Notes: generated from the sequence alone by a model not told the origin. Numbered from the stretch's first letter, positions 45,014 through 55,313 are shown. The stretch: 64,000 bases of DNA from Caballeronia sp. BR00000012568055 (GCF_029439455.1 NZ_JAQFVG010000301.1:62001-126000); one strand, 5' to 3'. A program made the numbers and translations.

Positions 45014-45171
45014 GACATCGATTCTGGCGATGAACACTCGCGCTCGACAAGCGTCAATTGACGGGCAGGGGAAGCCAATTCGCGCACCTCACTAAGATGA
45101 TGGAAAGTCGAATCCATCATAAAGCGGGCGCTAAAACGCGAATACTCGGCCGAACGGCCAAAAAAGAGAGA

Positions 45172-45546
45172 TCAGGAAACCTGCCGCAAGCAATACTCAG
45201 CGACCGCATCGAGCACGGCGTCATCCTCGCCGACAGGAACCGCGCAGTCGATAACGACCTCAGGATGCGCCTCCCGGCACTTATTCAGCACCAGAGGCAA
45301 ATCCCGCCGCACATGCCCGCCTTGCCCAAAAAACACTGGCACCACGGTCACGGCATCGCAGTCTTCATCATCGACTAAGGAAGCCACCGCAGCGGGCAAA
45401 TCCGGCTCCATCAACTCAAGAAACGCCAGCACGACCGGCTGCTCGCCACGCGTTGCACGCAGCTTCACCGCCAATCGTTCGAACGGCTCTTTCCACCGCG
45501 CATCGCGCGCGCCGTGCCCGAACAGAACGATGCCGTGCTTGCCCAT
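45172..45546 (-). CDS. cbiX: CbiX/SirB-type sirohydrochlorin chelatase
   Basis: Inserts a divalent metal (Fe for siroheme or Co for cobalamin) into sirohydrochlorin. 124 residues, the short single-domain form that works as a homodimer. Active-site histidines H11 (LFGHGARD) and H78 (GQGGHVRRD) are present. Its nearness to cobA and cysI suggests a siroheme role; it is separated from cobA by vapBC. The metal cannot be deduced from sequence alone. Confidence 0.92.
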   Translation of the reverse strand: MGKHGIVLFGHGARDARWKEPFERLAVKLRATRGEQPVVLAFLELMEPDLPAAVASLVDDEDCDAVTVVPVFFGQGGHVRRDLPLVLNKCREAHPEVVIDCAVPVGEDDAVLDAVAEYCLRQVS

Positions 45547-45555
45547 TGCGTTCTC

Positions 45556-46704
45556 CTAATGCCGCTCCACCCACTTCAACCCGAGCAGGCCGACAGCCAG
45601 ATACGCCAGCGCCGGCGCGGCAGCGGTAATCGGCGCGGGCCACGTATTCAACGTGCCGATATGCGAGAACAGCGTATTGAACAACTGAAAACTCATACCG
45701 ATCATGATCCCGCCGAACACCTTCACGCCGACCACGCCCGCGCGCGTGTGCAGATACGCGAACGGCAGCGACAGCACCAGCATCACGAACACCGCGAACG
45801 GATACAGAATCTTGCGCCAGAACGCGATCTGATACCGCTGCGTATCCTGATGATTCTCGGTCAAGTGCTGGATATAGCGGAACAGATTGAACATCGACAT
45901 GCGATCCGGCGACACCAGCAGCACCGACAGAATCTGCGGCGTCAGTTCCGAGCGCAGCGAATAGCTTGGCAGCGTGGTCTGCTTCGCGTTGTAAATGGGA
46001 TTGAGCGCGTCGTCGGGATTCAGCGCTTGCGGCGCGGCATCGACGAGTTGCGTGTCCGTCACATCAGTGAGCTTCCAGTGGCCCGGCGGCTCGAACACAC
46101 CGCTCTTTGCAATCCGCACGTTCTGCAAGCGGAATTTCGAATCGAACTCATAGATGCGCACGTTGGCAATCGTCGTATCCGGATTGAGCGTGCCGACGTT
46201 GACGAAGCGCGTCACCTGCTCGCCGTTTTCCTTTGCGGTCAGCGTGTCTTTCACCCACACGCCCGACTGAAAATTCGACGATACCGACGACCCCAGCGCT
46301 TCCAGCCGCACGCGCTCCGAAAGCTGATCCGAGTAAGGCCCGATCACTTCGCCGATGAGATACGTCACCAGCACCATCGGAATACCGATCTTCAGAAGCG
46401 AGCGCAACGCCGCGCCCGTGGACAAACCGGACACGCGGAAGATGGTGAACTCGGACGCGGCCGCCATCTGCGCAAACACATAGATAGCGGAAATCAGCGC
46501 TGCAACCGGAATGATTTCGTAAAAGCGCGAAGGCGTCTGTAGCGCGACGCGCAGCACCGCCAGCGTGAACTTGTAGTTGCCGTGCCCAACCGTGTTCAAC
46601 TCGTTGATCAAGTCAAAGAAGAAGAACAGTCCCGAGAACGCAAACAGAATAAAGATGAACGCGAGATAGATCTGACGCGCGAAATATCGTTCGTAAATGC
46701 GCAT
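45556..46704 (-). CDS. lptG: LPS export ABC transporter permease LptG
   Basis: Inner-membrane subunit of the LptB2FGC complex that extracts lipopolysaccharide. The 382 residues have six transmembrane helices around a periplasmic beta-jellyroll and end GLKWVERH, typical for LptG. Start at ATG 46704 (MRIYERYFARQ) with GGGAG upstream. It follows lptF by four bases. Confidence 0.95.
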   Translation of the reverse strand: MRIYERYFARQIYLAFIFILFAFSGLFFFFDLINELNTVGHGNYKFTLAVLRVALQTPSRFYEIIPVAALISAIYVFAQMAAASEFTIFRVSGLSTGAALRSLLKIGIPMVLVTYLIGEVIGPYSDQLSERVRLEALGSSVSSNFQSGVWVKDTLTAKENGEQVTRFVNVGTLNPDTTIANVRIYEFDSKFRLQNVRIAKSGVFEPPGHWKLTDVTDTQLVDAAPQALNPDDALNPIYNAKQTTLPSYSLRSELTPQILSVLLVSPDRMSMFNLFRYIQHLTENHQDTQRYQIAFWRKILYPFAVFVMLVLSLPFAYLHTRAGVVGVKVFGGIMIGMSFQLFNTLFSHIGTLNTWPAPITAAAPALAYLAVGLLGLKWVERH

Positions 46705-46708
46705 TGCG

Positions 46709-47806
46709 TCAGGCTCCCTTCGACCGCGTGAACATCGACAAAGTAATAAGCGGCCGGTTGCGCACGCGCAGCCAGAAGATGAACGCGACAATCAGCGCCA
46801 CCACCACATGCAGTCCCACCAGTCCGACGCCGAACGACATCTTCCCTTGTTCGATCCACGACTGCACCACATTCAGCAGATTCGAATACGTGAGGTAGAT
46901 CAGCACGGCCATCACCAGATTGATGGTGCGGCTGCGTCGCGGATTCTGGTACGACAGCGGAATGGCGAGCAGCATCAGATTGATGGCGATCAGCGGCAGA
47001 CCCATGCGCCACGCGAATTCCGCAAGATTTTCCTTGGTCGGATTCGCCAGCAGCGCGGGCGTGGAAATGCCGGTGGTGGTCGGCGTATTGATCACCTGAT
47101 GATTCATGATCTTGACGCCGTATCGCTCGAATTCGGTGATGCGGAAGTTCGGCTGTCCCGGCTCGCCGTCATAGCGCCGGCCGTTCTCCAGCACGATAAA
47201 GCGATCGCCATCGCTGCGCGTTTCGGTATGGCCGTTCTTCGAGACGATCACGTTGACCTTGCCGTTTTCCGTGCTCGTCACGAAAACGTTCTCCACGTGC
47301 CCCTGATCCGGCGACATCTTCTCGATAAAGAACACACGATTGCTCGCCGGCGATTCGCGGAACTGTCCCGGCGCGAGCAGCGACACTTCATCGCGCTGCT
47401 GAAAGCGTGCCTTGATCAGTTTGCTCTGCTGATTCGACCACGGCCAGCCGACGAACGCGAAGAAGACGATCAGGATGATGATCGGCGTGGAGAAGGTCGC
47501 GATCGGCTTGATGAGTTGCGTCTGACTCACGCCCGAGGCGAGCCACACGACCATTTCCGAGTCGCGATACCAGCGCGTCAGCACGAAGAGAATGGACACG
47601 AACAGTGTCACGATCAGCATGACCGCGAGATAGCCGATCACGGTGAGTCCGATCAGCACCACGACGTCTTTCGGGTCGACCTGACCCTGCGCCGCGAAGC
47701 CGACGATGCGGATCATCATGGTCGTGAGCATGATCGTGAGCAGCACCATGAATACGGCGCCGGCCGTATACGCGAGTTCGCGCTGCAGAGAGCGTTCGAA
47801 GATCAT
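46709..47806 (-). CDS. lptF: LPS export ABC transporter permease LptF
   Basis: Partner permease of LptG. 365 residues start MIFERSLQRELAYTAGAVF and have the same six-helix plus jellyroll plan (NVFVTSTENGKVNVIVSKNG in the periplasmic domain). The frame continues 15 residues further to a GTG, less likely. Divergent from pepA, as in many proteobacteria. Confidence 0.95.
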   Translation of the reverse strand: MIFERSLQRELAYTAGAVFMVLLTIMLTTMMIRIVGFAAQGQVDPKDVVVLIGLTVIGYLAVMLIVTLFVSILFVLTRWYRDSEMVVWLASGVSQTQLIKPIATFSTPIIILIVFFAFVGWPWSNQQSKLIKARFQQRDEVSLLAPGQFRESPASNRVFFIEKMSPDQGHVENVFVTSTENGKVNVIVSKNGHTETRSDGDRFIVLENGRRYDGEPGQPNFRITEFERYGVKIMNHQVINTPTTTGISTPALLANPTKENLAEFAWRMGLPLIAINLMLLAIPLSYQNPRRSRTINLVMAVLIYLTYSNLLNVVQSWIEQGKMSFGVGLVGLHVVVALIVAFIFWLRVRNRPLITLSMFTRSKGA

Positions 47807-47900
47807 TGATTTTTGCTTTGTGCCAGCGGGGATGCGGAATGAAACACGCACATTGTGGCAGACGGGCGGGGCATGTCGCTTACCCTCACGCCGCGTGCCG

Positions 47901-47930
47901 GTGACCGCCGCGGAAAAAATAGCGGATAAT
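47901..47930 (+). promoter_or_regulatory. Candidate sigma-70 promoter for pepA
   Basis: GTGACC (47901-47906) and GATAAT (47925-47930) are 18 bases apart, in the divergent lptF/pepA gap about 47 bases before the pepA ATG. Moderate match. Confidence 0.45.
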
Positions 47931-47976
47931 TGCGGCTTTCATCCTTCAGCCTAGATTTTATCCGAGGATAAGCGCG

Positions 47977-49500
47977 ATGGACTTTAGCATAAAAGCCTGT
48001 GATTGGAGCAAGGGCGAGGCAAATGGTTTCCTTACCGGAAAGTCAGATGCAATCGTGCTCGGCATCTTCGAAGCGCAGACGCTCACGGGCGCCGCGCGCG
48101 ATATGGATGTCGCGACCAAAGGACTGATTTCGCGCATCGTGAAAGCCGGCGATATGAGCGGGCGTGCGGGCACCACTTTGTTGATTCCCGAAGTGACGGG
48201 CATCGGTGCATCGCGCATTCTGTTGGTCGGGCTTGGTAAGCAAGACGCCTTCAATCAGAAAGCATACGGTGAAGCCGTGCGTGCCGCATGGCGCGTGATT
48301 CTCGGCGCGAAGATCGGCCAGACCACGTTCACGCTCGCTCAATTGCCCATTCAGGAGCGCACCGGCGACTGGGCCGTGCGTGCCGCCATTCTTGCGCTGC
48401 GCGAACTCACGTACAAGTTCACGCAGATGAAGAGCAAGCCCGACAACGGCGCGCGTTCGTTGAAGAAGATCGTCTTCAGCATCGATTCCGCCGATGAGAA
48501 AGCCGCCAAGGTCGCCGTGAAGCAGGGCGTCGCCATTGCCAACGGCATGGACCTGACGCGCGATCTTGGCAACTTGCCGCCCAACATCTGCACGCCGACC
48601 TATCTCGGTCAGACCGCGAAGAAGCTCGGCCGCGACTTCAAGCTCAAGGTCGAAGTGCTCGGCCAAAAGCAGATCGAAGCGCTGAACATGGGCTCGTTTC
48701 TGTCGGTGGCGAAGGGGTCGGTGGAGCCGCCGCAGTTCATCGTCATGCATTACAACGGCGCGGGCGAGAGCGCCAAGGGCAAGAACGCGCCCGTCGTGCT
48801 GGTTGGCAAAGGCATCACGTTCGATACGGGCGGCATCTCCATCAAGCCCGGCGAAGGCATGGACGAGATGAAGTACGACATGTGCGGCGCGGGTTCGGTG
48901 TTCGGCACGCTGCGCGCGGTCGCGGAAATGGGCCTCAAGCTCAACGTTATCGGCGTGATTCCGACCTGCGAGAACATGCCTGCGGGCAACGCGGTCAAGC
49001 CGGGCGATATCGTGACGGCGATGAACGGCACGACCATTGAAGTGCTGAACACGGACGCGGAAGGGCGTCTCATTCTGTGCGATGCGCTGACCTACGCCGA
49101 ACGTTTCAAGCCGGCCGCCGTGGTCGATATCGCCACGCTGACGGGCGCGTGCATCATCGCGCTGGGGCATCACAACACGGGCCTGTTCTCGAAGGACGAT
49201 GCGCTCGCGGGCGAGTTGCTGGACGCATCGCGCGAAGCGGTGGACCCGGCGTGGCGCTTGCCGCTCGACGACGAGTATCAGGAGCAGCTCAAGTCGAATT
49301 TCGCGGATCTCGCGAATATCGGCGGACGTCCGGCGGGCAGCGTGACGGCGGCATGCTTCCTGTCGCGCTTTGCGACGGCTTATCCGTGGGCGCATCTGGA
49401 TATCGCCGGGACCGCGTGGAAGAGTGGTGCCGCGAAGGGCGCAACGGGCCGTCCGGTGCCGCTGCTGTCGCAGTTCCTGATCGACCGCGCCGGCGCATGA
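47977..49500 (+). CDS. pepA: Leucyl aminopeptidase
   Basis: Di-metal M17 aminopeptidase; in E. coli PepA is also a DNA-binding architectural protein. The 507 residues show the metal/catalytic blocks [29 protein letters not shown] and [14 protein letters not shown] in the C-terminal domain. GAGGA precedes the ATG. Followed by holC, a conserved pair. Confidence 0.97.
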   Translation: MDFSIKACDWSKGEANGFLTGKSDAIVLGIFEAQTLTGAARDMDVATKGLISRIVKAGDMSGRAGTTLLIPEVTGIGASRILLVGLGKQDAFNQKAYGEAVRAAWRVILGAKIGQTTFTLAQLPIQERTGDWAVRAAILALRELTYKFTQMKSKPDNGARSLKKIVFSIDSADEKAAKVAVKQGVAIANGMDLTRDLGNLPPNICTPTYLGQTAKKLGRDFKLKVEVLGQKQIEALNMGSFLSVAKGSVEPPQFIVMHYNGAGESAKGKNAPVVLVGKGITFDTGGISIKPGEGMDEMKYDMCGAGSVFGTLRAVAEMGLKLNVIGVIPTCENMPAGNAVKPGDIVTAMNGTTIEVLNTDAEGRLILCDALTYAERFKPAAVVDIATLTGACIIALGHHNTGLFSKDDALAGELLDASREAVDPAWRLPLDDEYQEQLKSNFADLANIGGRPAGSVTAACFLSRFATAYPWAHLDIAGTAWKSGAAKGATGRPVPLLSQFLIDRAGA

Positions 49501-49519
49501 TCCACGGAAATATGCACGC

Positions 49520-49936
49520 ATGACGCGTATCGACTTTCACACGAATGTCGGCGATCCGCTCGCCTACGCCTGCCGCCTCGCGCGCAAGGCGTACGCGAGC
49601 GGCACGGCGCTGATCGTGCTGGCGGAACCGCGTCGTCTTGCCGCGTTCGATGAACAGCTCTGGACCTTCCAGCCGCTCGAATTCGTGCCGCACTGCCTGG
49701 CAAAAAGCCCACACGCGCAAGACACGCCGGTCGTGCTCACCTCCAATCTCGACGATGCGCCGCATCATCAGGTGCTGGTCAATCTCGGCGCGCCGGTGCC
49801 TGCGCAGTTCGCGCGCTTCGAGCGTCTGATCGAAATCGTCGGTGGCGATGAAGACGAGCTTGCGTCCGGGCGCGAGCGTTTCCGTTTTTATCGCGATCGC
49901 GGTTATGCGATCGAAACGCACAAGCAAGGCGGTTGA
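49520..49936 (+). CDS. holC: DNA polymerase III chi subunit
   Basis: 138-residue clamp-loader accessory protein linking the gamma complex to SSB. N-terminal TRIDFHTNVGDPLAYACRLARKAY and FVPHCLAKSP are typical of HolC. It follows pepA by 19 bases, the arrangement seen across proteobacteria. Confidence 0.93.
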   Translation: MTRIDFHTNVGDPLAYACRLARKAYASGTALIVLAEPRRLAAFDEQLWTFQPLEFVPHCLAKSPHAQDTPVVLTSNLDDAPHHQVLVNLGAPVPAQFARFERLIEIVGGDEDELASGRERFRFYRDRGYAIETHKQGG

Positions 49937-49997
49937 GCGAACATAGTTTGCAACGCTGACGCGCTAAGGTTCGCCGATAAAACCGGAGACATCGCAC

Positions 49998-50339
49998 ATG
50001 ACGCAAAAGCCCGATTCCTTCGATGCATCCATTCCCACGCTGACCGACGTCGTCGTGCCCGGCAAGCCGGAATACGCGCGCGCGCCGTCCGCCGATCACG
50101 CCGCGATGGAATACGACGCCGCGCAAGTGGCCGAGCGCGTGCGTGGCCGCGTCACGCAGCTGCTGAACGGCGAAGCGCGCGCGATTATCGAAGCGCGCGT
50201 GCAGGAAGTGCTGCGCGAGCATTCGGCCAAAATCGTCGCGGATATCACGCGGGAAGTCGCGACATCGCTGGAAGGGCGCATGCGCGTGTGGATCGGCGAA
50301 GCGGTGGAAGAGGAATTGCGCCGTCAGCGCGAAGCCTGA
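49998..50339 (+). CDS. DUF2486-like hypothetical protein
   Basis: 113 residues, found in Burkholderia relatives as DUF2486 (my recognition). The N-terminal part SIPTLTDVVVPG is the conserved signature, then a charged, helical C-terminal half (VAERVRGRVTQLL ... VEEELRRQREA) without membrane segments. CGGAGA precedes the ATG. It converges on and slightly overlaps the cytochrome gene end. Function unknown. Confidence 0.75.
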   Translation: MTQKPDSFDASIPTLTDVVVPGKPEYARAPSADHAAMEYDAAQVAERVRGRVTQLLNGEARAIIEARVQEVLREHSAKIVADITREVATSLEGRMRVWIGEAVEEELRRQREA

Positions 50340-50683
50340 GGTTTATCGAGCGACAAAATCCAGTCGGCGAGCGCGAGCGCCTGATCGTGCGTGACTTGCG
50401 TGTTCGCGGGCATCGGCACCGGCCCCCAGACGCCCACGCCGCCTTCGACGATCTTGCGCGCCAGTTGCTTCTGCGCGCCGTCCACATGCGCGTATTTCTG
50501 CGCGACGCTGCCGAACGACGGCCCCATGAAATTGCGCGATACCGAATGGCAGCTCATGCAGTTATGGCTTTGAGCGAAGGCGAGCATCGACGGGGGCGGG
50601 TTTTGAACGTCTTGCGCGTGCGCCGAAGCCCAGCCGATCATCAGCACGATTCCCGCGACGACGCTTTTTATCTTCGTGTCCAT
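50324..50683 (-). CDS. Periplasmic class I cytochrome c
   Basis: 119 residues with a Sec signal (MDTKIKSVVAGIVLMIG, cleavage after AHA), one haem site C42-MS-C45-H46 and a likely axial Met in PVPMPAN. Resembles cytochrome c551/c5. GGGAGACCGGA precedes the ATG. Probably an electron carrier; partner unknown. Confidence 0.9.
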   Translation of the reverse strand: MDTKIKSVVAGIVLMIGWASAHAQDVQNPPPSMLAFAQSHNCMSCHSVSRNFMGPSFGSVAQKYAHVDGAQKQLARKIVEGGVGVWGPVPMPANTQVTHDQALALADWILSLDKPQASR

Positions 50684-50732
50684 TCCGGTCTCCCGACGCT
50701 CGCGCGCTAAGAGTACACGGAGAATGGGCGGA

Positions 50733-50760
50733 GGGGCGCTCGGTAGCGCCCCTTATTGTT
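50733..50760. terminator. GC-rich hairpin downstream of ilvD
   Basis: GGGGCGCT-CGGT-AGCGCCCC (50733-50752) followed by TTATTGTT on the plus strand. On the minus strand, where ilvD ends, there is no U-run, so its role there is less sure. Confidence 0.5.
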
Positions 50761-50763
50761 GCA

Positions 50764-50789
50764 AAAAGCGGTTGCTAAAAGCGGTTGCT
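50764..50789. repeat. 13-base tandem repeat, two copies
   Basis: AAAAGCGGTTGCT occurs twice head to tail immediately downstream of the ilvD stop, followed by a further A run. Probably a replication-slippage product. Confidence 0.8.
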
Positions 50790-50795
50790 AAAAAT

Positions 50796-52469
50796 TTAGC
50801 CGGTCACCGCGCCCTTGTTCGCCGGCCCTGCCAGCGCAGCGAATTTCGCCAGCACGCCACGCGTGTACTTCGCCGCAGGCTGCTTCCACGCCGCGCGCCG
50901 CTTCGCGATTTCCGCATCGTCCACGTTCAGTTGCAGCAGCAGCTTATGCGCGTCGATGGTGATGGAGTCGCCTTCCTGCACCAGCGCGATGGTCCCGCCC
51001 GCGAACGCTTCCGGCGCGACGTGGCCGACCACCATGCCCCACGTGCCGCCCGAAAAACGGCCATCGGTAATCAGCCCGACCGACTCGCCCAGTCCCTTGC
51101 CGATAATCGCGGAAGTCGGCGCCAGCATCTCCGGCATGCCCGGGCCGCCGACCGGCCCGAGATAGCGCAGCACGACCACATCGCCTGCCTTGATTTTGTC
51201 GGCGAGAATGGCGTCCATCGCGCTTTGCTCGTCGTCGAATACGCGCGCGGGTCCGGTGATGACCGGATTCTTCAGGCCCGTGATCTTCGCCACCGCGCCG
51301 TCTTCCGCGAGATTGCCGCGCAGAATCGCCAGATGGCCTTCCTTGTACAGCGCCTGCTCGATCGGGAAAATCACCTTCTGATCCGCGCGCGGCTTGCTCG
51401 GCACGTCCTTCAGTTCTTCCGCGATCGTGCGTCCGGTAATCGTGATGCAATCGCCATGCAGCATGCCCGCATCGAGCAAAATCCTGAGCACTTGCGGAAT
51501 GCCGCCGGCCTTGTGCAAATCCGTCGCTACGTACTGACCGGACGGCTTCAGATCGCAAATGACGGGCACTTTCTTGCGCATGCGCTCGAAGTCGTCGATG
51601 CTCCATTCCACTTCCGCCGCGTGCGCAATCGCCAGATAGTGCAGCACGGCATTGGTCGATCCGCCCGTCGCCATGATGAGCGCCACGGCGTTTTCAATCG
51701 ACTTCTTGGTGATGATGTCGCGCGGCTTCAAATCCTTCTTGACCGCTTCGACCAAGACACGCGCCGACTCCGCCGCCGAATCGACCTTTTCCTGATCCGG
51801 ATTCGCCATCGTCGATGAATACATCAGCGACATGCCCAGCGCCTCGAACGACGAGCTCATGGTATTCGCCGTGTACATGCCGCCGCACGAGCCGGTGGAC
51901 GGGCACGCGTTCTTCTCGATGCCCTTGAAATCTTCCTCCGACATGCGCCCCGCCGTGAACTCGCCGACCGCCTCGAACGACGACACGATGGTCAAATCCT
52001 GCCCCTTCCAGTTGCCCGGACGGATGGTGCCGCCGTACACGTAAATCGACGGCACGTTCATACGCGCCATGCCGATCATCCCGCCCGGCATATTCTTGTC
52101 GCATCCGCCGATCACCACCGCGCCGTCCATCCACTGTCCCTGCACGGCCGTTTCGATGCAGTCCGCAATCACTTCGCGCGATACCAGCGAGTACTTCATG
52201 CCTTCGGTGCCCATCGACATGCCGTCGGAAATGGTCGGCGTGCCGAACATCTGCGCGTTGGCGTCGGACTTTTTGATCGATTCGATCGCGGCGTCCGTCA
52301 GGCGTTGCAGGCCCGCATTGCACGGCGTGATGGTCGAATGGCCGTTCGCCACGCCGATCATCGGCTTATCGAAATCTTCTTCCTTGTAGCCGAGCGCGTA
52401 GAACATCGAACGATTGGGCGAGCGCGCGACGCCCTGAGTGATGTGTTTCGAACGGCGATTGAAGGCCAT
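50796..52469 (-). CDS. ilvD: Dihydroxy-acid dehydratase
   Basis: Dehydrates dihydroxy acids to keto acids in Val/Leu/Ile synthesis. The 557 residues show the [Fe-S] cysteine motifs GCDKNMPGG and [16 protein letters not shown]. Start at 52469 ([14 protein letters not shown]), with GGAG upstream; a frame to 52511 adds 14 residues. Divergent from a LysR regulator. Confidence 0.96.
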   Translation of the reverse strand: MAFNRRSKHITQGVARSPNRSMFYALGYKEEDFDKPMIGVANGHSTITPCNAGLQRLTDAAIESIKKSDANAQMFGTPTISDGMSMGTEGMKYSLVSREVIADCIETAVQGQWMDGAVVIGGCDKNMPGGMIGMARMNVPSIYVYGGTIRPGNWKGQDLTIVSSFEAVGEFTAGRMSEEDFKGIEKNACPSTGSCGGMYTANTMSSSFEALGMSLMYSSTMANPDQEKVDSAAESARVLVEAVKKDLKPRDIITKKSIENAVALIMATGGSTNAVLHYLAIAHAAEVEWSIDDFERMRKKVPVICDLKPSGQYVATDLHKAGGIPQVLRILLDAGMLHGDCITITGRTIAEELKDVPSKPRADQKVIFPIEQALYKEGHLAILRGNLAEDGAVAKITGLKNPVITGPARVFDDEQSAMDAILADKIKAGDVVVLRYLGPVGGPGMPEMLAPTSAIIGKGLGESVGLITDGRFSGGTWGMVVGHVAPEAFAGGTIALVQEGDSITIDAHKLLLQLNVDDAEIAKRRAAWKQPAAKYTRGVLAKFAALAGPANKGAVTG

Positions 52470-52541
52470 GATGTGTGCTCCTGAGGGGATTTTTTTGATG
52501 TCGTTCCGCAAGAATGATGCGCCCGGATACGCCTGTCCAAT

Positions 52542-52569
52542 ATATTATTCAGGCTCTATTAGGTCGCAA
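52542..52569 (-). promoter_or_regulatory. ilvD promoter in the ilvD/LysR divergent gap
   Basis: Minus strand TTGCGA (52564-52569) and TAATAT (52542-52547), 16 bases apart. The box lies in AT-rich sequence containing an AATATATT palindrome, a plausible LysR contact region. Confidence 0.5.
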
Positions 52570-52583
52570 AACATATCAATTCG

Positions 52584-53501
52584 ATGGAACTGCGATTACT
52601 CCGCTATTTCGTGACCGTCGCCGAGGAAATGCACTTCGGCCGCGCCGCCGCGCGTCTGGCGATGACGCAGCCGCCGTTATCGCAGGCCATTCGCGCGCTG
52701 GAGGAATCGCTTGGCGTGGCGCTGTTCGTGCGCACGAAGCGGTCCGTCGAGTTGACGCCGGTCGGCAAGGACTTGCTGCCCGACGTGCGCCGTCTGCTCG
52801 CCCAGGCCGATGCGTTGCGTCCGCTGGCGCAATCGCTGGCGCGCGGCGAGGCGGGCGTGTTGTCGCTGGCGTTCGTATCGACGGCTGATTACGGCCTGCT
52901 GCCCGCGCTGCTGCGCGAATTCGGCGCGCGTTATCCGGGCGTGCGGTTGCAACTCACCGAAGCCACCAGCGATGTGCAGATCGAAGAACTGGTGGCGGGG
53001 CGCATCGACGCGGGCCTGGTGATTCCGCCGCTGCCGCCGCGCCACGCGATGTCGCTCGAATATCTGCCGATCGCGCGCGAACCGCTCGTCATCGCGATGT
53101 CGGCGGATCAGGCGGCGGCGCTGAACCCGGACGAAGACAGCGCCGTCGATCTTCACGAACTGGCCAGCGCGCCGCTCGTGATCTTTCCAAGACGTCTCGC
53201 GCCCGGCTTATATGACATGATTATGGGTTGCTACGGCGCGGCGGGCCTGACGCCACGCATCGGGCAAGAGGCGATTCAGATGCAGACCATCGTGAGCCTC
53301 GTGTCCGCGGGCATGGGCGTGGCGCTGGTGCCGCAATCGCTGCGTCATCTCAGACGCACGGGCGTGGTGTATCGTCCGTTGCTCGGCGCCGGTCCGATTG
53401 TCGAGACGGGACTCGTGTGGCGCGCGGCGGAAGTGAGTCCGGTGCTTGCCGGGTTCATCGATATCGTGCGTTCCCGGGCCGCCGCTGCCATTGCTTTATG
53501 A
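52584..53501 (+). CDS. LysR-family transcriptional regulator
   Basis: 305 residues: winged HTH at about 18-45 (FGRAAARLAMTQPPLSQAIRAL, in part), then a periplasmic-binding-like effector domain (AGVLSLAFVSTADYGLLP). Divergent from ilvD with 114 bases between, so ilvD control is likely. Effector unknown. No clear ribosome site precedes the ATG. Confidence 0.9.
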   Translation: MELRLLRYFVTVAEEMHFGRAAARLAMTQPPLSQAIRALEESLGVALFVRTKRSVELTPVGKDLLPDVRRLLAQADALRPLAQSLARGEAGVLSLAFVSTADYGLLPALLREFGARYPGVRLQLTEATSDVQIEELVAGRIDAGLVIPPLPPRHAMSLEYLPIAREPLVIAMSADQAAALNPDEDSAVDLHELASAPLVIFPRRLAPGLYDMIMGCYGAAGLTPRIGQEAIQMQTIVSLVSAGMGVALVPQSLRHLRRTGVVYRPLLGAGPIVETGLVWRAAEVSPVLAGFIDIVRSRAAAAIAL

Positions 53502-53537
53502 TTCTGGCCTTCGAAGTCAGCTTTTCGACCACATACG

Positions 53538-54443
53538 ATGCTCATTCACCCGAATTTCGATCCCGTCGCGATCCACCTCGGACCGCTCGCCGTGCGCTGG
53601 TACGGCCTTATGTATCTGGTCGCGTTTATTTCCGCGATCGTCATCGGCCGGCTGCGTCTGCGGCTGCCGTACGTCGCGGCGCAAGGTTGGACGCCGAAGG
53701 ATATCGACGACATGCTGTTCTACGGCGTGCTCGGCACCATTCTCGGCGGGCGGATCGGCTATGTGCTGTTTTACAAGGCGAGTTTTTACGCCGCGCATCC
53801 GCTGGATATATTCAAAGTCTGGGAAGGCGGAATGTCGTTCCACGGCGGCTTCCTCGGCGTGACTTTGGCGATGGTGCTGTTCGCGTTTCAGCGCAAACGC
53901 ACCTGGCTTCAGGTCACCGATTTCGTCGCGCCGATGGTGCCGTTGGGTCTTGCTGCGGGGCGGCTGGGCAACTTCATCAACGGCGAGTTGTGGGGCCGCG
54001 TGACCGACCCGAATTCCCCGTGGGCGATGCTGTTCCAGAACTCCACCAACGACGACGCCATCTGGCTCGCGAAGAATCCCGCACTCGATGCGCAATGGCA
54101 TCTGACGGAGATCTTCGCGCGCTATCACATGCTGCCGCGCCATCCGTCGCAGTTGTACGAGATCGCGCTGGAAGGGCTGGTGCTGTTTATCGTGATCTGG
54201 ACGTTCTCGCGCAAGCAACGGCCCGTGGGCGCGATTTCGGCGCTGTTTCTGATCGGTTATGGATTGGCGCGCTTTACGGTGGAATTCGCGCGCGAGCCGG
54301 ATGATTATCTCGGTCTGCTGGCGTTCAATTTGTCGATGGGCCAATGGCTTTCGCTGCCGATGATCATCGCCGGGATCGCCATGATGATCTGGGCGTACAA
54401 GCGCAATCTGCGTTTGCCGCCGGAGTCGGCGCGGGTTTCCTGA
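53538..54443 (+). CDS. lgt: Prolipoprotein diacylglyceryl transferase
   Basis: Adds diacylglycerol to the lipobox Cys of prolipoproteins before LspA cuts. 301 residues, seven membrane helices, with [10 protein letters not shown] and the Lgt signature [17 protein letters not shown]. Terminator follows. Confidence 0.97.
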   Translation: MLIHPNFDPVAIHLGPLAVRWYGLMYLVAFISAIVIGRLRLRLPYVAAQGWTPKDIDDMLFYGVLGTILGGRIGYVLFYKASFYAAHPLDIFKVWEGGMSFHGGFLGVTLAMVLFAFQRKRTWLQVTDFVAPMVPLGLAAGRLGNFINGELWGRVTDPNSPWAMLFQNSTNDDAIWLAKNPALDAQWHLTEIFARYHMLPRHPSQLYEIALEGLVLFIVIWTFSRKQRPVGAISALFLIGYGLARFTVEFAREPDDYLGLLAFNLSMGQWLSLPMIIAGIAMMIWAYKRNLRLPPESARVS

Positions 54444-54455
54444 GCGATTTTCTTT

Positions 54456-54482
54456 AAGTAGCCGCCGCGATGGCGGCTACTT
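54456..54482. terminator. Hairpin between lgt and the SIMPL gene
   Basis: AAGTAGCCGCC-GCGAT-GGCGGCTACTT, an 11-base stem in the 48-base gap between convergent genes; probable bidirectional terminator although U-runs are short. Confidence 0.75.
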
Positions 54483-54491
54483 CCAAACGAT

Positions 54492-55220
54492 TTAACGCCC
54501 CATCTGCACCGAACCGTTCACATCCACCGTCACGGTCGATGTACCCGCTTCCATCGCGATAGGCGCGGCCATCTTTGCATCGGCGCTCATGGCGCGCGCC
54601 TGCATCATCATGACGGGGCGCGGCTGCACGCCGCCGCGTCCGACATTCACTTCCCGAATCGTGAAATTGCTGTAACCGAAGGCTTGCGCGGCGGTTTGCG
54701 CCTGCTTGCGGAACGAGTCGATGGCCTGCGTCACGAGCTTCTGCTCAGCCGTGCGCTGCGCTTCCGGCGACAGCGAAAACGCCACGCTGCCGACTTGCAT
54801 CGACGAACTCATCTTGCCTGCAAGCTTCGATGCCGCCGCAAAGTCGTGCGATTCGAGCACGACTTCCGTACGACCGCGCCACGCGGAAATCTTCCCGTCA
54901 CGATCCGTCGATGGATACACGCTGAACGAACCACTCTTCGCCGTCACGCCATCGACGCCTTTGGCTTCGCGCAGGGCGGCATCGGCACGTTGATTGAGCG
55001 TGTTGGTGAGCGTGGAGGGATCGGCGGCTTCCTGCTCGTAGAACAGGGTGATATCGACGGTATCTTGCGGCACTTGCGAACTCGCCTGCGCCGATAAGGA
55101 CAGCACGCCCGAAGGCTGCGGATTCACCACCGTTTGCGCGGCGGCGATTTGTGAGAAGGTGAGCGCGGCGCCGGACATCGCGAGGAGCGAGAAGGCGGCG
55201 GCAGTTTTCTTATTGCACAT
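54492..55220 (-). CDS. SIMPL-domain periplasmic protein
   Basis: 242 residues: Sec signal (cleavage after AAAQ near 30) and a SIMPL (DUF541) domain with ASSQVPQDTVDITL and FRKQAQTAAQAFGYSNFTIREV. Related E. coli YggE reduces oxidative stress sensitivity, but function here is unknown. CTGGAG precedes the ATG. Confidence 0.88.
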   Translation of the reverse strand: MCNKKTAAAFSLLAMSGAALTFSQIAAAQTVVNPQPSGVLSLSAQASSQVPQDTVDITLFYEQEAADPSTLTNTLNQRADAALREAKGVDGVTAKSGSFSVYPSTDRDGKISAWRGRTEVVLESHDFAAASKLAGKMSSSMQVGSVAFSLSPEAQRTAEQKLVTQAIDSFRKQAQTAAQAFGYSNFTIREVNVGRGGVQPRPVMMMQARAMSADAKMAAPIAMEAGTSTVTVDVNGSVQMGR

Positions 55221-55243
55221 GAACGGACTCCAGACGCATAAAA

Positions 55244-55268
55244 AATCGCGTGATTTAATCGCGTGATT
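55244..55268. repeat. Tandem AATCGCGTGATT repeat
   Basis: Two copies of AATCGCGTGATT (55244-55255, 55257-55268) one base apart in the 93-base gap upstream of the SIMPL gene. Each copy is itself an AATC/GATT inverted repeat, so a pair of operator sites is possible. Confidence 0.6.
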
Positions 55269-55313
55269 CGCGACGCCCGTTTAGGCGCTGCGTCCGTGTC
55301 CTAAGTTCCGGCG

